A stretch of DNA of 13,468 nucleotides from an uncultured Campylobacteraceae bacterium (GTDB lineage: Bacteria > Campylobacterota > Campylobacteria > Campylobacterales > Arcobacteraceae), in NCBI GenBank assembly GCA_913057765.1, contig CAJXPH010000052.1, forward strand, positions 1 to 13,468. Reading direction: 5' to 3'. The position numbers and the translations under genes are program-made. Of this stretch, positions 1-7,218 are shown piece by piece. Under the pieces are notes generated by a model that saw only the letters and a program-made list of their open reading frames with translations, was not told the DNA's origin and ran no database searches. The stretch's first letter is position 1. Every line of letters starts with the position of its first letter.

Positions 1-33
1 TCGTCGGCAGCGTCAGATGTGTATAAGAGACAG
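1..33 (+). other. Illumina Nextera read-1 transposase adapter (artefact)
   Basis: The first 33 bases match the Nextera read-1 overhang. They end with the 19-bp Tn5 mosaic end AGATGTGTATAAGAGACAG at 15-33. This is library-preparation sequence left at a contig edge, not part of the genome, so genomic sequence starts at about base 34. It should be trimmed, and no biological Tn5 element should be called from it. Confidence 0.97.
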
Positions 34-195
34 ATACCAAACAATGTATACTGTTGCAAGTTTAAAGTTGTCTATGGGAGAAAGTGCGGAATGGGTATCT
101 TAACATATAAAAGATATTATAAGTATCTTCCTAGACCTGATGAGAAGAGAGTTGTTATTGAGTTAAACTTGACACAAAAACGACACATAATTTAA
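34..195 (+). pseudogene. Tyrosine recombinase C-terminal relic, frameshifted
   Basis: Bases 35-100 read YQTMYTVASLKLSMGESAEW followed by VS and a stop at 101-103. This has the spacing of the phage-integrase C-terminal block, typically YQTRHTFAS..LS.GE...WVS. The frame one base earlier then continues with YKRYYKYLPRPDEKR and stops at 193-195, resembling the segment after the catalytic tyrosine in this family. The usual LGH segment between the two parts is missing, so an indel or small deletion separates them. The catalytic Arg-His pair has become Met-Tyr, so the product would be dead even if repaired. The 5' part lies off the contig. It marks an older integration beside cmoA and is unrelated in sequence to the intact integrase at 11820-13049. 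Confidence 0.7.
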
Positions 196-220
196 CAAGG
201 TACCGTGAAAAGGTTATACT
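192..220 (+). promoter_or_regulatory. Putative sigma70-type promoter of the cmoA operon
   Basis: A TTAACA -35 hexamer (192-197) and a TATACT -10 hexamer (215-220) are separated by 17 bases. The -10 ends 31 bases before the cmoA ATG, implying a short leader. It is the only good promoter seen ahead of the five-gene host run. Confidence 0.55.
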
Positions 221-251
221 AATTTAAACTTCATTTAGATAAAATAAATAC

Positions 252-962
252 ATGACAGATAAGGTATTTGAAAAATCAATCAGCAAACAATTTGAATTTG
301 ACGAAGAAGTAGCATCAGTATTTGATGATATGCTTAATCGCTCGGTTCCTTTTTACAAAGAGATGCAAAGATTAACTATTAACTTTGCAGTAAATTTTCT
401 AGAAGAAAAAGATAAAATCTATGATTTAGGTTGTTCTACAGCATCAACGTTAATAGAACTTAGTAAACATTCTGCACCAAACTTAGAACTTATTGGTGTT
501 GATAACTCTGAAGCCATGTTAAATCGTGCAAGAAAAAAATCTAAAGCATTTGGCGTTGATATTAAATTTATAAATGATGATTTACATAATGTCTCTTATG
601 ATAATGCAAAACTAGTTATATCAAACTATACTTTACAATTTATACGCCCTCTTCAAAGAGAAAAATTAGTAAAAAAAATCTATAATAACTTAAGAAAAGA
701 AGGAATATTTATATTTAGTGAAAAAGTAATTTCATCTAATAAAACTCTGGATAAACAATATATTGATGAATATTATGAGTTTAAGAAAACACAAGGTTAT
801 AGTGAATTTGAAATTGCTCAAAAAAGAGAAGCATTAGAGAATGTTTTAATACCATATACTGAAGAAGAAAATAAAAAAATGATACTAGATGCAGGATTTG
901 ACCATTGTGAAACACTATTTAAGTGGGTTAATTTTGCTACATTTATAGCAATAAAAAAATAA
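252..962 (+). CDS. cmoA: Carboxy-S-adenosyl-L-methionine synthase CmoA
   Basis: A Rossmann-fold methyltransferase-like enzyme of 236 aa; E. coli CmoA has 247. In the family it converts SAM and prephenate to carboxy-SAM, which CmoB uses to make 5-oxyacetyluridine at wobble position 34 of tRNAs. Visible motifs are the N-terminal FDEEVASVFDDMLNRSVPFY block typical of CmoA (residues 16-35), SAM-binding DLGCSTAST (58-66), the acidic strand end GVDNSEAML (82-90) and NYTLQF (125-130). The start follows the family N-terminus, although the leader shows no clear Shine-Dalgarno. It is the first gene of a compact + strand run, 21 bases before bcp. cmoB is not in the window. Confidence 0.9.
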   Translation: MTDKVFEKSISKQFEFDEEVASVFDDMLNRSVPFYKEMQRLTINFAVNFLEEKDKIYDLGCSTASTLIELSKHSAPNLELIGVDNSEAMLNRARKKSKAFGVDIKFINDDLHNVSYDNAKLVISNYTLQFIRPLQREKLVKKIYNNLRKEGIFIFSEKVISSNKTLDKQYIDEYYEFKKTQGYSEFEIAQKREALENVLIPYTEEENKKMILDAGFDHCETLFKWVNFATFIAIKK

Positions 963-983
963 AACATACAAAAGGGTACCTAT

Positions 984-1490
984 ATGTTAGAAGTGGGACA
1001 AACTGCACCAAGTTTTTGTGCATTAAACCAAGATGATATTGAAATTTGTTCAAGAGATTTAGCAGGTAAATGGATTGTTCTATACTTTTATCCAAAAGAT
1101 TTAACACCAGGATGTACAACTCAAGCTTGTGATTTTACAGAGAAAGAAGCTGAGTTTGATAATTTAGATGCAATTATCTTAGGAGTAAGTCCAGATGATA
1201 CAGAAAAACATAGAAAATTTATAGAAAAAAAAGAATTATCAATCACTTTATTATCTGATACTGAAAAAAAGATGTGTGAAGATTACGGTGTTTGGCAATT
1301 AAAAAAATTCATGGGAAAAGAATATATGGGAGTAGTAAGAAGTACTTTTATTATTAACCCTCAAGGAAAAATATCTGTAATTTGGGATAAAGTCAGTGTA
1401 AGAAAAAAGAAAACTGTAAAAGGTGAGAAAATAGAGATCTTACACGTAAATGAAGTTAAAGAAAAACTTCAAGAACTACAAGCTAATTAA
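984..1490 (+). CDS. bcp: Thioredoxin-dependent thiol peroxidase (Bcp/PrxQ)
   Basis: A peroxiredoxin of the Bcp/PrxQ subfamily that reduces hydroperoxides in the cytoplasm using thioredoxin. The active-site stretch YPKDLTPGCTTQACDF (residues 36-51) carries the peroxidatic Cys44 and a resolving Cys49 five residues later, the usual alpha2-type arrangement. At 168 aa it is somewhat longer than typical members (about 150-157) because of a lysine-rich C-terminal segment. A purine-rich AAAGGG lies before the ATG. It is followed after only 8 bases by the next gene, so co-transcription is likely. Its functional link with cmoA is not obvious. Confidence 0.92.
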   Translation: MLEVGQTAPSFCALNQDDIEICSRDLAGKWIVLYFYPKDLTPGCTTQACDFTEKEAEFDNLDAIILGVSPDDTEKHRKFIEKKELSITLLSDTEKKMCEDYGVWQLKKFMGKEYMGVVRSTFIINPQGKISVIWDKVSVRKKKTVKGEKIEILHVNEVKEKLQELQAN

Positions 1491-1498
1491 GGAAAAAA

Positions 1499-2581
1499 AT
1501 GAAATTATTATCAAAAAGCCTAATAACTGTTTTTACAACTATTATGTTAACACAAGCATTACAAGCGGATACAACTATTTGTTATAAGAAAGACTGGAAA
1601 TCACCATCTACAATTGAGACTACAAAATTAGATGGTGGACTATGTAATGGTGATTTATCTTATAAAGATATGTTGAAAAAAGGTTGGTATCTTAAAGATA
1701 TAAAAATCGAACGTGCAAAACAAGGTTTAAACTATTCTTATATATTAACTGATAAAAAATTAGTTAGTGTAAACAATAGTACTTTTATGGATAATAAATA
1801 CGCCAAGTTAAATTATAAGCCAATGGCAATAAGAATTTCAAATGTTACAGATGAAAATGCAAGTATCAATATTGGAAACTTAAGAACTGGCCAAAGTGCA
1901 ATTATTCAACATAATTATGAAGATTCAAAAAGTTTAATTGTTTCAAATGCTTATGTAACAAAATCAGATGCAACAAGTTCAACTTTAAAACTTATACCTT
2001 TTTTAGATATCAAACAAAATGCAATTCCTACATCAAATAGAAAAGCAGAAAATGGTGATATTGCAATTTTAAATTATCTATATGATGCATCATTAATTAT
2101 TGCGCCATCACAAGATGCTTTTACAGCTACAAGAGCAAAATATAGAGACAATAATTTCTTGCATTCAGATATATTTGGTGCAAAACTAAAAATTGAAAGA
2201 GAACCACTACCTTCAAGAGAAATTATCCAAAACTTTGCAATTGAACAAAATATAGGAACAATATTTTTTATAATTGGTAGTAAAGTCTATATTGTTGATA
2301 CAAAAACGTTTGCTATCTTAGATGAAGACACTATTTCATACAACTTTGTTGAAGATGAAAAAATGCCATTTTATACACGAGTTGAAAAAATAGAAAAATC
2401 GCCAATTGAAAAATTGGTAAATATTAAGAGCATACTTTCTTTAGAATTTTTAGATTTCTTGGGTGATGATAAAAGAACAGAAGAAGAGCAATTACTTGAA
2501 GATGAAATAGAAGCAGGAGAACTTGTATTAGATGGTGAAATGTATAATAAATACTATAAAACTATTCTAGGAATCAACTAA
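1499..2581 (+). CDS. Exported protein with PgbA-type plasminogen-binding N-terminal domain
   Basis: A 360-aa secreted or periplasmic protein. Residues 1-23 form a signal peptide: Lys near the start, a hydrophobic core and an ALQA-D cleavage site. A segment with Cys28 and Cys49 follows, possibly a disulfide. From about residue 110 the NVTDENASINIGNLRTGQS stretch, a later LYDASLIIAPSQDAF and NIGTIFFIIGSKVYIVDTKT match my memory of the plasminogen-binding protein PgbA N-terminal family of Helicobacter, Campylobacter and Arcobacter. The C-terminus is acidic. The stop overlaps the next start by one base (TAATG), so translation is probably coupled to glcD. Plasminogen binding is a family label; the cellular role in this organism is unproven. 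Confidence 0.75.
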   Translation: MKLLSKSLITVFTTIMLTQALQADTTICYKKDWKSPSTIETTKLDGGLCNGDLSYKDMLKKGWYLKDIKIERAKQGLNYSYILTDKKLVSVNNSTFMDNKYAKLNYKPMAIRISNVTDENASINIGNLRTGQSAIIQHNYEDSKSLIVSNAYVTKSDATSSTLKLIPFLDIKQNAIPTSNRKAENGDIAILNYLYDASLIIAPSQDAFTATRAKYRDNNFLHSDIFGAKLKIEREPLPSREIIQNFAIEQNIGTIFFIIGSKVYIVDTKTFAILDEDTISYNFVEDEKMPFYTRVEKIEKSPIEKLVNIKSILSLEFLDFLGDDKRTEEEQLLEDEIEAGELVLDGEMYNKYYKTILGIN

Positions 2582-3969
2582 TGATAGATGAAATACATTT
2601 AGACTATATAAAAAGTATAGTTGGAAAAGAAAATGTAAAAGCTGATAAAGCACATCTTATTGCCTATTCTTATGATGCAACAAGAGAAAGGTTTGAACCT
2701 GATGCAGTTGTTTTTCCAAGAGATGAACAAGATATATCGAAAATTTTAAAATATTGTAATGAACATAAAATAGTAATTGTACCAAGAGGTGCAGGTTCTG
2801 GATTTACAGGTGGTGCATTACCAAGTGAAGGTGGGATTACCCTTTCATTGGAAAGATATATGAATAAATTACTTGAAATAGATATGGAAAATATGGTTGG
2901 AGTTGTTCAACCAGGATTAATAAACATGGAATTTCAAAAAGCAGTTGAAAAAGTAGGATTATTTTATCCACCAGATCCAGCAAGTGAAGAATATTCAACA
3001 TTAGGTGGAAATGTATCAGAAAATGCAGGTGGAATGAGAGCAGCAAAATATGGTATTACAAAAGATTATGTTGTTGCATTAAGAGCAGTTTTACCAAATG
3101 GTGAAATTATAACTTGCGGTAAAAAAACTATTAAAGATGTTGCAGGATACAATACTGCAGGAATTTTAATTGCAAGTGAAGGTACACTAGCAATCATCAC
3201 TGAAATCACTTTAAAACTTATACCAAAACCTAAATTCAAACAAACATATATGGGTGTTTTTCCAGATGTTAACAAAGCAATGAACGCAGTTTTTAAATCA
3301 CTTGCAGCAGGAGCAAATCCAGTTGCAATGGAATTTTTAGACTTATTAGTAATCAAAGCATTAAAACAAAAATTTCCACAAGTTGAATTACCAGAAAATG
3401 CAGGTGGAATATTAGTCGGAGATGTAGATGGTAGTTCAGAAGCTGAAATCACCTCACAACTTCAAACATTAAAAGAAGCATTTGCACAATATGGCTCAGT
3501 TGATTTCATTGAAGCAAAAGATGAAGCACATGGAAAATCATTATGGTTTGCAAGAAGAAATGCATCACCATCAACAATGATATATGGAACAAAGAAATTA
3601 AATGAAGATATTTCTGTACCAAGAAGTAAACTTCCTGAAGCATTAGATGAAATTTACAAAATCGGTGATAAATATGGATTTAATGTTCCTTGCTTTGGGC
3701 ATGCAGGAGATGGTAATATACATGTAAATGTAATGGTTACAGATAAAAACAATAAGAAAGAAATGGAAGATGGACACAAAGCAATAGAAGAAATTTTCCA
3801 ACTTGTTGTAGATATGGGTGGAACATTAAGTGGAGAACATGGTATTGGATTATCAAAGGCTCCTTTTATGCATATTGCATTTAATGAGGCAGAATTAGAA
3901 TTATTTAAAAATATAAAAAAGGCATTTGACCCTAATAATATACTTAACCCTCATAAAATGGGGCTATAA
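2581..3969 (+). CDS. glcD: FAD-linked oxidase, GlcD / D-lactate dehydrogenase type
   Basis: A 462-aa flavoprotein of the GlcD/DLD family, which oxidises 2-hydroxy acids such as glycolate or D-lactate. The FAD-binding (PCMH-type) domain covers roughly residues 30-215, with PRGAGSGFTGG at 68-78 and PDPASEEYSTLGGNVSENAG at 131-150. The C-terminal oxidase domain contains GHAGDGNIHVN near residue 373 and SGEHGIG near 417, both family signatures. Length is normal for GlcD. The start lies within the stop of the preceding gene. yihY follows 13 bases later, an order I recall from Campylobacter (Cj1213c-Cj1212c). The exact substrate cannot be read from sequence; no Fe-S partner (GlcF) is adjacent. Confidence 0.9.
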   Translation: MIDEIHLDYIKSIVGKENVKADKAHLIAYSYDATRERFEPDAVVFPRDEQDISKILKYCNEHKIVIVPRGAGSGFTGGALPSEGGITLSLERYMNKLLEIDMENMVGVVQPGLINMEFQKAVEKVGLFYPPDPASEEYSTLGGNVSENAGGMRAAKYGITKDYVVALRAVLPNGEIITCGKKTIKDVAGYNTAGILIASEGTLAIITEITLKLIPKPKFKQTYMGVFPDVNKAMNAVFKSLAAGANPVAMEFLDLLVIKALKQKFPQVELPENAGGILVGDVDGSSEAEITSQLQTLKEAFAQYGSVDFIEAKDEAHGKSLWFARRNASPSTMIYGTKKLNEDISVPRSKLPEALDEIYKIGDKYGFNVPCFGHAGDGNIHVNVMVTDKNNKKEMEDGHKAIEEIFQLVVDMGGTLSGEHGIGLSKAPFMHIAFNEAELELFKNIKKAFDPNNILNPHKMGL

Positions 3970-3982
3970 AATAGGATAAATT

Positions 3983-4795
3983 TTGGAAGAACCAGAAATA
4001 GTAAGACATCCAGTTAAGACTATACTTAAAGCATTAGATTCATTCTTTAATGATGATACAACATATTATGCAGCAAGTCTTAGCTTCTTTACAATATTTT
4101 CTATTCTTCCTATAATTGCACTACTTATTGCAATTATTTCAAGTTTAGATTTAGTTCAAGATTATTTAGACATATTTATAAAATATACCTTTGATATATT
4201 AAATCCTACACATTCAGAATCTTTTATAAGTACCTTTCAAAACTATGTATCAAATTCAAGTAAACTTGGATTTCTTGGTATTTTATATATGCTTTTTGTA
4301 TTTATTATGTTTTTTAAAGATTATGAATATATTGTAAATAAAATTCATAAAGCAAAAAGAAAACCACTTTTACAATCATTCTTTTTTTATCTATTCTTCT
4401 TAGTTACATTGCCTTTAATGTTAGCCGCATTAAATATTGCTCTATCTTTTTATAACAACAATATATTTAATTATGTAGTGACTTTTATATTTGCCTGGTT
4501 CATCTTTTTTGGATTATTTAAACTAAGTGTAAATAAACATATTCACATTAAAGCAGCTTTAATTTCATCATTATTTACTCTAATAACACTTACCATAACA
4601 AAAAATCTATTTATCTACTATGTAGTATATAATAAGACATATACAACTATATATGGTTCACTTGCAATATTACTGTTTTCCTTTTTCTGGATATATATAT
4701 CATGGATAATATATCTATATGGGATTAAAATGTGTCATAGGTTAAATATGCAAGAAGAAATGAAAATAAGAGATATTAAAGAAAATAAAAACTAG
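3983..4795 (+). CDS. YihY/BrkB family inner-membrane protein
   Basis: A 270-aa integral membrane protein of the YihY family, formerly mislabelled ribonuclease BN. Six hydrophobic segments are visible at about residues 29-53, 97-113, 131-156, 162-181, 190-214 and 223-249. The family-typical YGSLAILLFSFFWIYISWII (224-243) is in the last one. The start is TTG: AGGA at 3973-3976 sits 6 bases before it, and the resulting N-terminus agrees with the family. It is the last gene of the host run. The displaced half-tRNA at the left end of the mobile element begins 52 bases after its stop. Function is unknown; a transport role has been suggested for the family. Confidence 0.85.
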   Translation: MEEPEIVRHPVKTILKALDSFFNDDTTYYAASLSFFTIFSILPIIALLIAIISSLDLVQDYLDIFIKYTFDILNPTHSESFISTFQNYVSNSSKLGFLGILYMLFVFIMFFKDYEYIVNKIHKAKRKPLLQSFFFYLFFLVTLPLMLAALNIALSFYNNNIFNYVVTFIFAWFIFFGLFKLSVNKHIHIKAALISSLFTLITLTITKNLFIYYVVYNKTYTTIYGSLAILLFSFFWIYISWIIYLYGIKMCHRLNMQEEMKIRDIKENKN

Positions 4796-4847
4796 TACGT
4801 GAATAAGTATTAATATAAAGATAGAAGAACTACTAAAACATTATCAA

Positions 4848-4898
4848 ATGGTGCTCACAATCGGAGTTGAACCGATAACCTCTTCCTTACCATGGAAT
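4848..4898 (+). repeat. Attachment-site core, left copy (displaced tRNA-Thr 3' half)
   Basis: A 51-base stretch identical to 13135-13185. It reads, on the minus strand, from the tRNA-Thr anticodon stem through the encoded CCA plus one base. The tRNA 5' half is absent here. Just beyond the core, CTACCGTT at 4904-4911 also matches 13190-13197 with a one-base offset, so weak tRNA similarity continues past the perfect repeat. This half cannot fold as a tRNA. Confidence 0.93.
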
Positions 4899-5014
4899 CC
4901 AAGCTACCGTTTGACCTAAGTTCTTAATACCTCATAAACCACCAGATAATGGAACATTGACATACAAAATAGTAATAAAAGTTTAACCTCAGAATCCTTT
5001 TAATTCACTTAAGT

Positions 5015-5039
5015 GTGTATCAGTTTGGTGTATCAGTTT
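5015..5039 (+). repeat. Putative integrase arm-type sites, left end
   Basis: Two direct copies of GTGTATCAGTTT, 5015-5026 and 5028-5039, stand 13 bases apart. A third identical copy is at 13081-13092 near the right attachment core, and a partial GTGTATCAG lies at 5168-5176. Short direct repeats flanking both ends of an integrative element are the usual layout of integrase arm-binding sites. The assignment is from position and repetition only. Confidence 0.5.
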
Positions 5040-5170
5040 TAACCTAAGTCATCACTACAGTACCTCATCAGCTAATAAAGTACATCATTAACTCCACCTA
5101 TGAATTGTTCTGTCTTCTTTCCCTCACCACATAAGTTATAGAATTAGTTGACTATAGCTATTTTTAGGTG

Positions 5171-5258
5171 TATCAGAGCATCCCAAGCAAAGAGAACTAT
5201 AGGAAAACAATGTATGAATTAGGTTAAGGGATTAGTGCTCTTTAAGAGGAGCTCAGAT
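5171..5258 (+). repeat. 88-bp dispersed repeat, copy A
   Basis: It aligns without gaps to 7467-7554 with about 10 mismatches by eye. The 30 bases starting at 5207 are identical, as is the final TTTAAGAGGAGCTCAGAT. It contains a hairpin TTAAGGG-ATTAGTG-CTCTTTAA (5224-5245) followed by AGAGGAGCTC. It lies just past the 3' end of the KilA-N gene. Confidence 0.85.
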
Positions 5259-5261
5259 GAG

Positions 5262-5858
5262 TTATTCTAATCTATCTAAATGTTCTTTTGCTTGTTCACT
5301 TCCATTTTTATAAGATTCTCTAAGCCATTTTATTGCTAATTCTTTATTCTCTTTAACTCCAATTCCATCCTCTAAGATGTACTCATTAATTCTCTTACTC
5401 ATTCTTACAATCAGCCACCTAGTAGTCCTATCAGGGAACTTCTCTTCTAACTCTCTGTTCATAAGAACTTGTTGTACTCCTGAAGTGTTCCTAACACCTA
5501 ACAAGTTGTCAGATACCCAAATCATTACCTTAGCTTTGAACCTAGGATTTAACCACATAGCAATATCTACGAAAACCTCAGGTACTACCCAAGTTCCTCT
5601 GAATTTACCTCTACGTGATACTTTTAATTCCACGGAATCTCGTGTAATAAGATTTAGCTCCACTTCAAGGGCTTCCATAAATTCCTGAGTAGAATCATTA
5701 GCCCAATAGTGAGTTAAATGCTTCTCAGATAAACCTTGAGCTCTCCTTTGTTCATTAAAACCTTTAAGTAAGTCGTTAACATTGAACATCTCAGTCTGAT
5801 TAGATTGTCTAATAGTGTGACCATCAAGGACTCTTTCCATCATTGCTTCAGTTTTCAT
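5262..5858 (-). CDS. KilA-N domain protein with Sel1-like C-terminal repeat
   Basis: A 198-aa protein. Residues about 10-122 match the KilA-N pattern: GHTIRQSNQTEMFNVNDLL (13-31), HYWANDSTQEFMEALE (50-65), then RGTWVVPEVFVDIAMWLNPR (87-106). KilA-N is a DNA-binding domain of phages and large DNA viruses, often in antirepressor-like or regulatory proteins. A linker follows, then at about 166-196 a single Sel1-like helical pair (ELAIKWLRESYKNGSEQA), usually a protein-interaction repeat. A strong AAGGAG site precedes the ATG. The start overlaps by one base (TAATG) the stop of an upstream phage DNA polymerase fragment, so the pair was probably inherited together from a phage. Its target is unknown. 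Confidence 0.8.
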   Translation of the reverse strand: MKTEAMMERVLDGHTIRQSNQTEMFNVNDLLKGFNEQRRAQGLSEKHLTHYWANDSTQEFMEALEVELNLITRDSVELKVSRRGKFRGTWVVPEVFVDIAMWLNPRFKAKVMIWVSDNLLGVRNTSGVQQVLMNRELEEKFPDRTTRWLIVRMSKRINEYILEDGIGVKENKELAIKWLRESYKNGSEQAKEHLDRLE

Positions 5859-6034
5859 TAATGAGTCTCCTTCCAGTTATTTCCTATCTTTGCTTTACCC
5901 TCTAAAAGGATTCTAAAAGCAAAGTCCTCCGTCACCTCTAAGAAGGTACTGACACAAATCTCAGCTACTCTCTCAGCATATTTATCTAGTACTTGAATCT
6001 GTACTTCATCGTGAATGTTAGCAACGAACTCGTA
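5858..6034 (-). pseudogene. C-terminal fragment of T7-like phage DNA polymerase
   Basis: The minus-strand frame ending at 5858-5860 reads YEFVANIHDEVQIQVLDKYA at its start and GKAKIGNNWKETH before its stop. HDEVQ is motif C of family A DNA polymerases, including the catalytic Asp-Glu. The terminal G.NW..TH tail is typical of podovirus (T7 gp5-like) polymerases. About 58 recognisable codons remain. Further upstream the frame stays open for a while, but similarity stops, and motifs A and B are not found. It cannot be a functional polymerase. It is joined to KilA-N by a TAATG overlap, so any translation through it would feed KilA-N. Confidence 0.75.
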
Positions 6035-6225
6035 GCATAAGATATAGAATAGGTGTTTTATCTTCAGGAAAAGATTAGTCTTAGTGTTTCTATTAGTAGA
6101 TGGCTTATGAAGCTTTTGGAGAGACAGAGATGGTTAATGAATATCTTATGAAAATAAAAGTTGTGACTTAAACTGTGACACCATTAAGATATAATATCAA
6201 TACAAATATAAGCAATGGAGTTATA
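6035..6225. promoter_or_regulatory. Intergenic region with promoter for the lipoprotein pair
   Basis: On the + strand a TATAAT box (6190-6195, preceded by AAGA) lies 30 bases before the lipoprotein ATG; no good -35 is seen. Two direct TGTGAC copies at 6162-6167 and 6174-6179 overlap the expected -35 area and could be an operator. A 23-codon frame at 6099-6170 without a ribosome site is not called as a gene. The minus strand here probably held more of the lost polymerase gene, but nothing recognisable survives. Confidence 0.4.
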
Positions 6226-6741
6226 ATGAAAAAACTTTTAGCATTAGCAATTACTATAGTTATTTTGATTAATGGATGTACAACAACTGGAACAAATAAA
6301 GTATCCCAGAAGCTTGAACAGGACGATAATAAAAACTACCCTGTGCTTAAAGTTATGATTTTAGAGGTAAAAAGTAACTCTCCAAAGTATTATGGAAAAA
6401 CTTTAGCTTTTGAAGGAAAGATTATTAAAAAAGTGAAAGGGGATAAAGATAAGTCTTACTTAAAACTTGAAATCATACCTGATGCACCTAAGGTAGTAAA
6501 GTTTACTTTATGGGCAAGAGCTTTAGGTGGCGACAATAGATATTTAGAAATAGGTGATACTATCAAAGTTTTAGGTATTCTATCCAAGATAGAGAATATA
6601 GACCATTTATCAAAAAAATATAATAAAGACAACTCTCACCTTTTAGTATATTGTTTTTTTAATATAGATAAAGAAAAAGCATTTTCTGTTGAGGGAACTA
6701 CTAAACAATGTAATGATTGGAGGGATGGTTATATAAAATGA
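6226..6741 (+). CDS. Small lipoprotein, possible OB-fold-like domain
   Basis: 171 aa with a lipoprotein signal: MKK, a hydrophobic core and ILING before Cys18. The ATG at 6226 is chosen over an upstream GTG (6175) because it follows GGAG at 6217-6220 and gives a clean signal peptide. The mature part runs K/D-rich, then YYGKTLAFEGKIIKK and YLEIGDTIKVLGILSKI. This is a beta-strand pattern with a GD.I.V.G end like OB-type barrels (inference from pattern only). The stop overlaps the next start as ATGA, so it is translated together with the membrane protein downstream. Family not recognised. The envelope location fits cargo that alters the cell surface or phage susceptibility, but that is speculative. 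Confidence 0.75.
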   Translation: MKKLLALAITIVILINGCTTTGTNKVSQKLEQDDNKNYPVLKVMILEVKSNSPKYYGKTLAFEGKIIKKVKGDKDKSYLKLEIIPDAPKVVKFTLWARALGGDNRYLEIGDTIKVLGILSKIENIDHLSKKYNKDNSHLLVYCFFNIDKEKAFSVEGTTKQCNDWRDGYIK

Positions 6742-7145
6742 GAATACTTAAGATGATTATAGGGATTAGTTTATTTACATTGGGAGCTTTATTTCATTTA
6801 GGACTTTGGTCAAATATTTTACTAGTTCTAGGAGGAATCTTATTCTTTACTACTTTAATGGGTAAGAGTGGTGACAAAATAAAAGTAACGAAAACAAATA
6901 GTTCTAAAAGAGAGAAGACAATCAAAGATAAAGATAGTAAAAGGAAGTCTATAATAAAACTAAAAGGTAGGCTTGCAGTTATTACCTTCTTTTTACTCTT
7001 ATTTCTTGGAAGCTACTATAAATTCGAAATCAACCAAAGTCCTTATATGAATGAAATATTAACTTTATCTCTAGTCCCTATTGTCCTAAGTTTACAACAG
7101 TTTGTACCTTATTTTGAACTAATCTTTAAGGGTGAATCTTTTTAA
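6738..7145 (+). CDS. Small multi-pass membrane protein, partner of the lipoprotein
   Basis: 135 aa, family not recognised. Hydrophobic segments lie at about residues 6-21 and 23-40. A strongly basic loop rich in K/R/S/T follows (about 44-75), then about 80-98 and 106-130, giving three or four membrane passes. The start is taken at the ATG overlapping the lipoprotein stop (ATGA), with GGAGGG at 6719-6724 upstream; an in-frame TTG at 6717 is less likely. The pair forms one transcription unit. Its stop codon lies inside a 17-base repeat shared with the gene ending at 8242. Confidence 0.7.
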   Translation: MRILKMIIGISLFTLGALFHLGLWSNILLVLGGILFFTTLMGKSGDKIKVTKTNSSKREKTIKDKDSKRKSIIKLKGRLAVITFFLLLFLGSYYKFEINQSPYMNEILTLSLVPIVLSLQQFVPYFELIFKGESF

Positions 7146-7157
7146 AACAAATAGATA
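7141..7157 (+). repeat. 17-bp direct repeat over a stop codon, copy 1
   Basis: TTTAAAACAAATAGATA here is identical to 8238-8254. Both copies include the TAA stop of a + strand membrane-protein gene. A shared boundary at the 3' ends of two otherwise unrelated cargo genes suggests recombination or duplication at this point. Confidence 0.7.
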
Positions 7158-7218
7158 ATATAAGACAAATGCAAGTGGAGATACTTTAGTAGTCTATAGA
7201 GTGCTAAACGTATAGGTT

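Larger units (their letters stand above)
4899..5261. other. Non-coding left arm of the element
   Basis: No convincing gene is seen in about 360 bases. It holds two tandem-like copies of GTGTATCAGTTT (5015-5026 and 5028-5039), a partial one at 5168-5176 and the left copy of an 88-bp repeat (5171-5258). The minus strand of that repeat reads a short open frame resembling the start of the frame at 7294-7506 (LCLGC against LCLRC) before it hits stops, so it may be a decayed coding fragment. KilA-N ends at 5262 with no obvious terminator. Confidence 0.6.

Noticed and set aside
1..33. A genuine Tn5-type transposon end
   Set aside because: The mosaic end is attached to the synthetic Nextera read-1 tail and lies exactly at the window edge, so it is an adapter.
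2837..3452. Minus-strand open frames inside glcD (2837-3046 and 3066-3452)
   Set aside because: They lie wholly within a well-supported gene, lack ribosome sites and show no family resemblance; they are antisense shadows.
4848..4925. A second complete tRNA gene at the left end
   Set aside because: Only the 3' half is present; what follows cannot form an acceptor or D stem.
5377..5688. + strand open frame of about 103 codons opposite KilA-N
   Set aside because: Antisense to a recognisable KilA-N domain with a strong ribosome site; no independent evidence for it.
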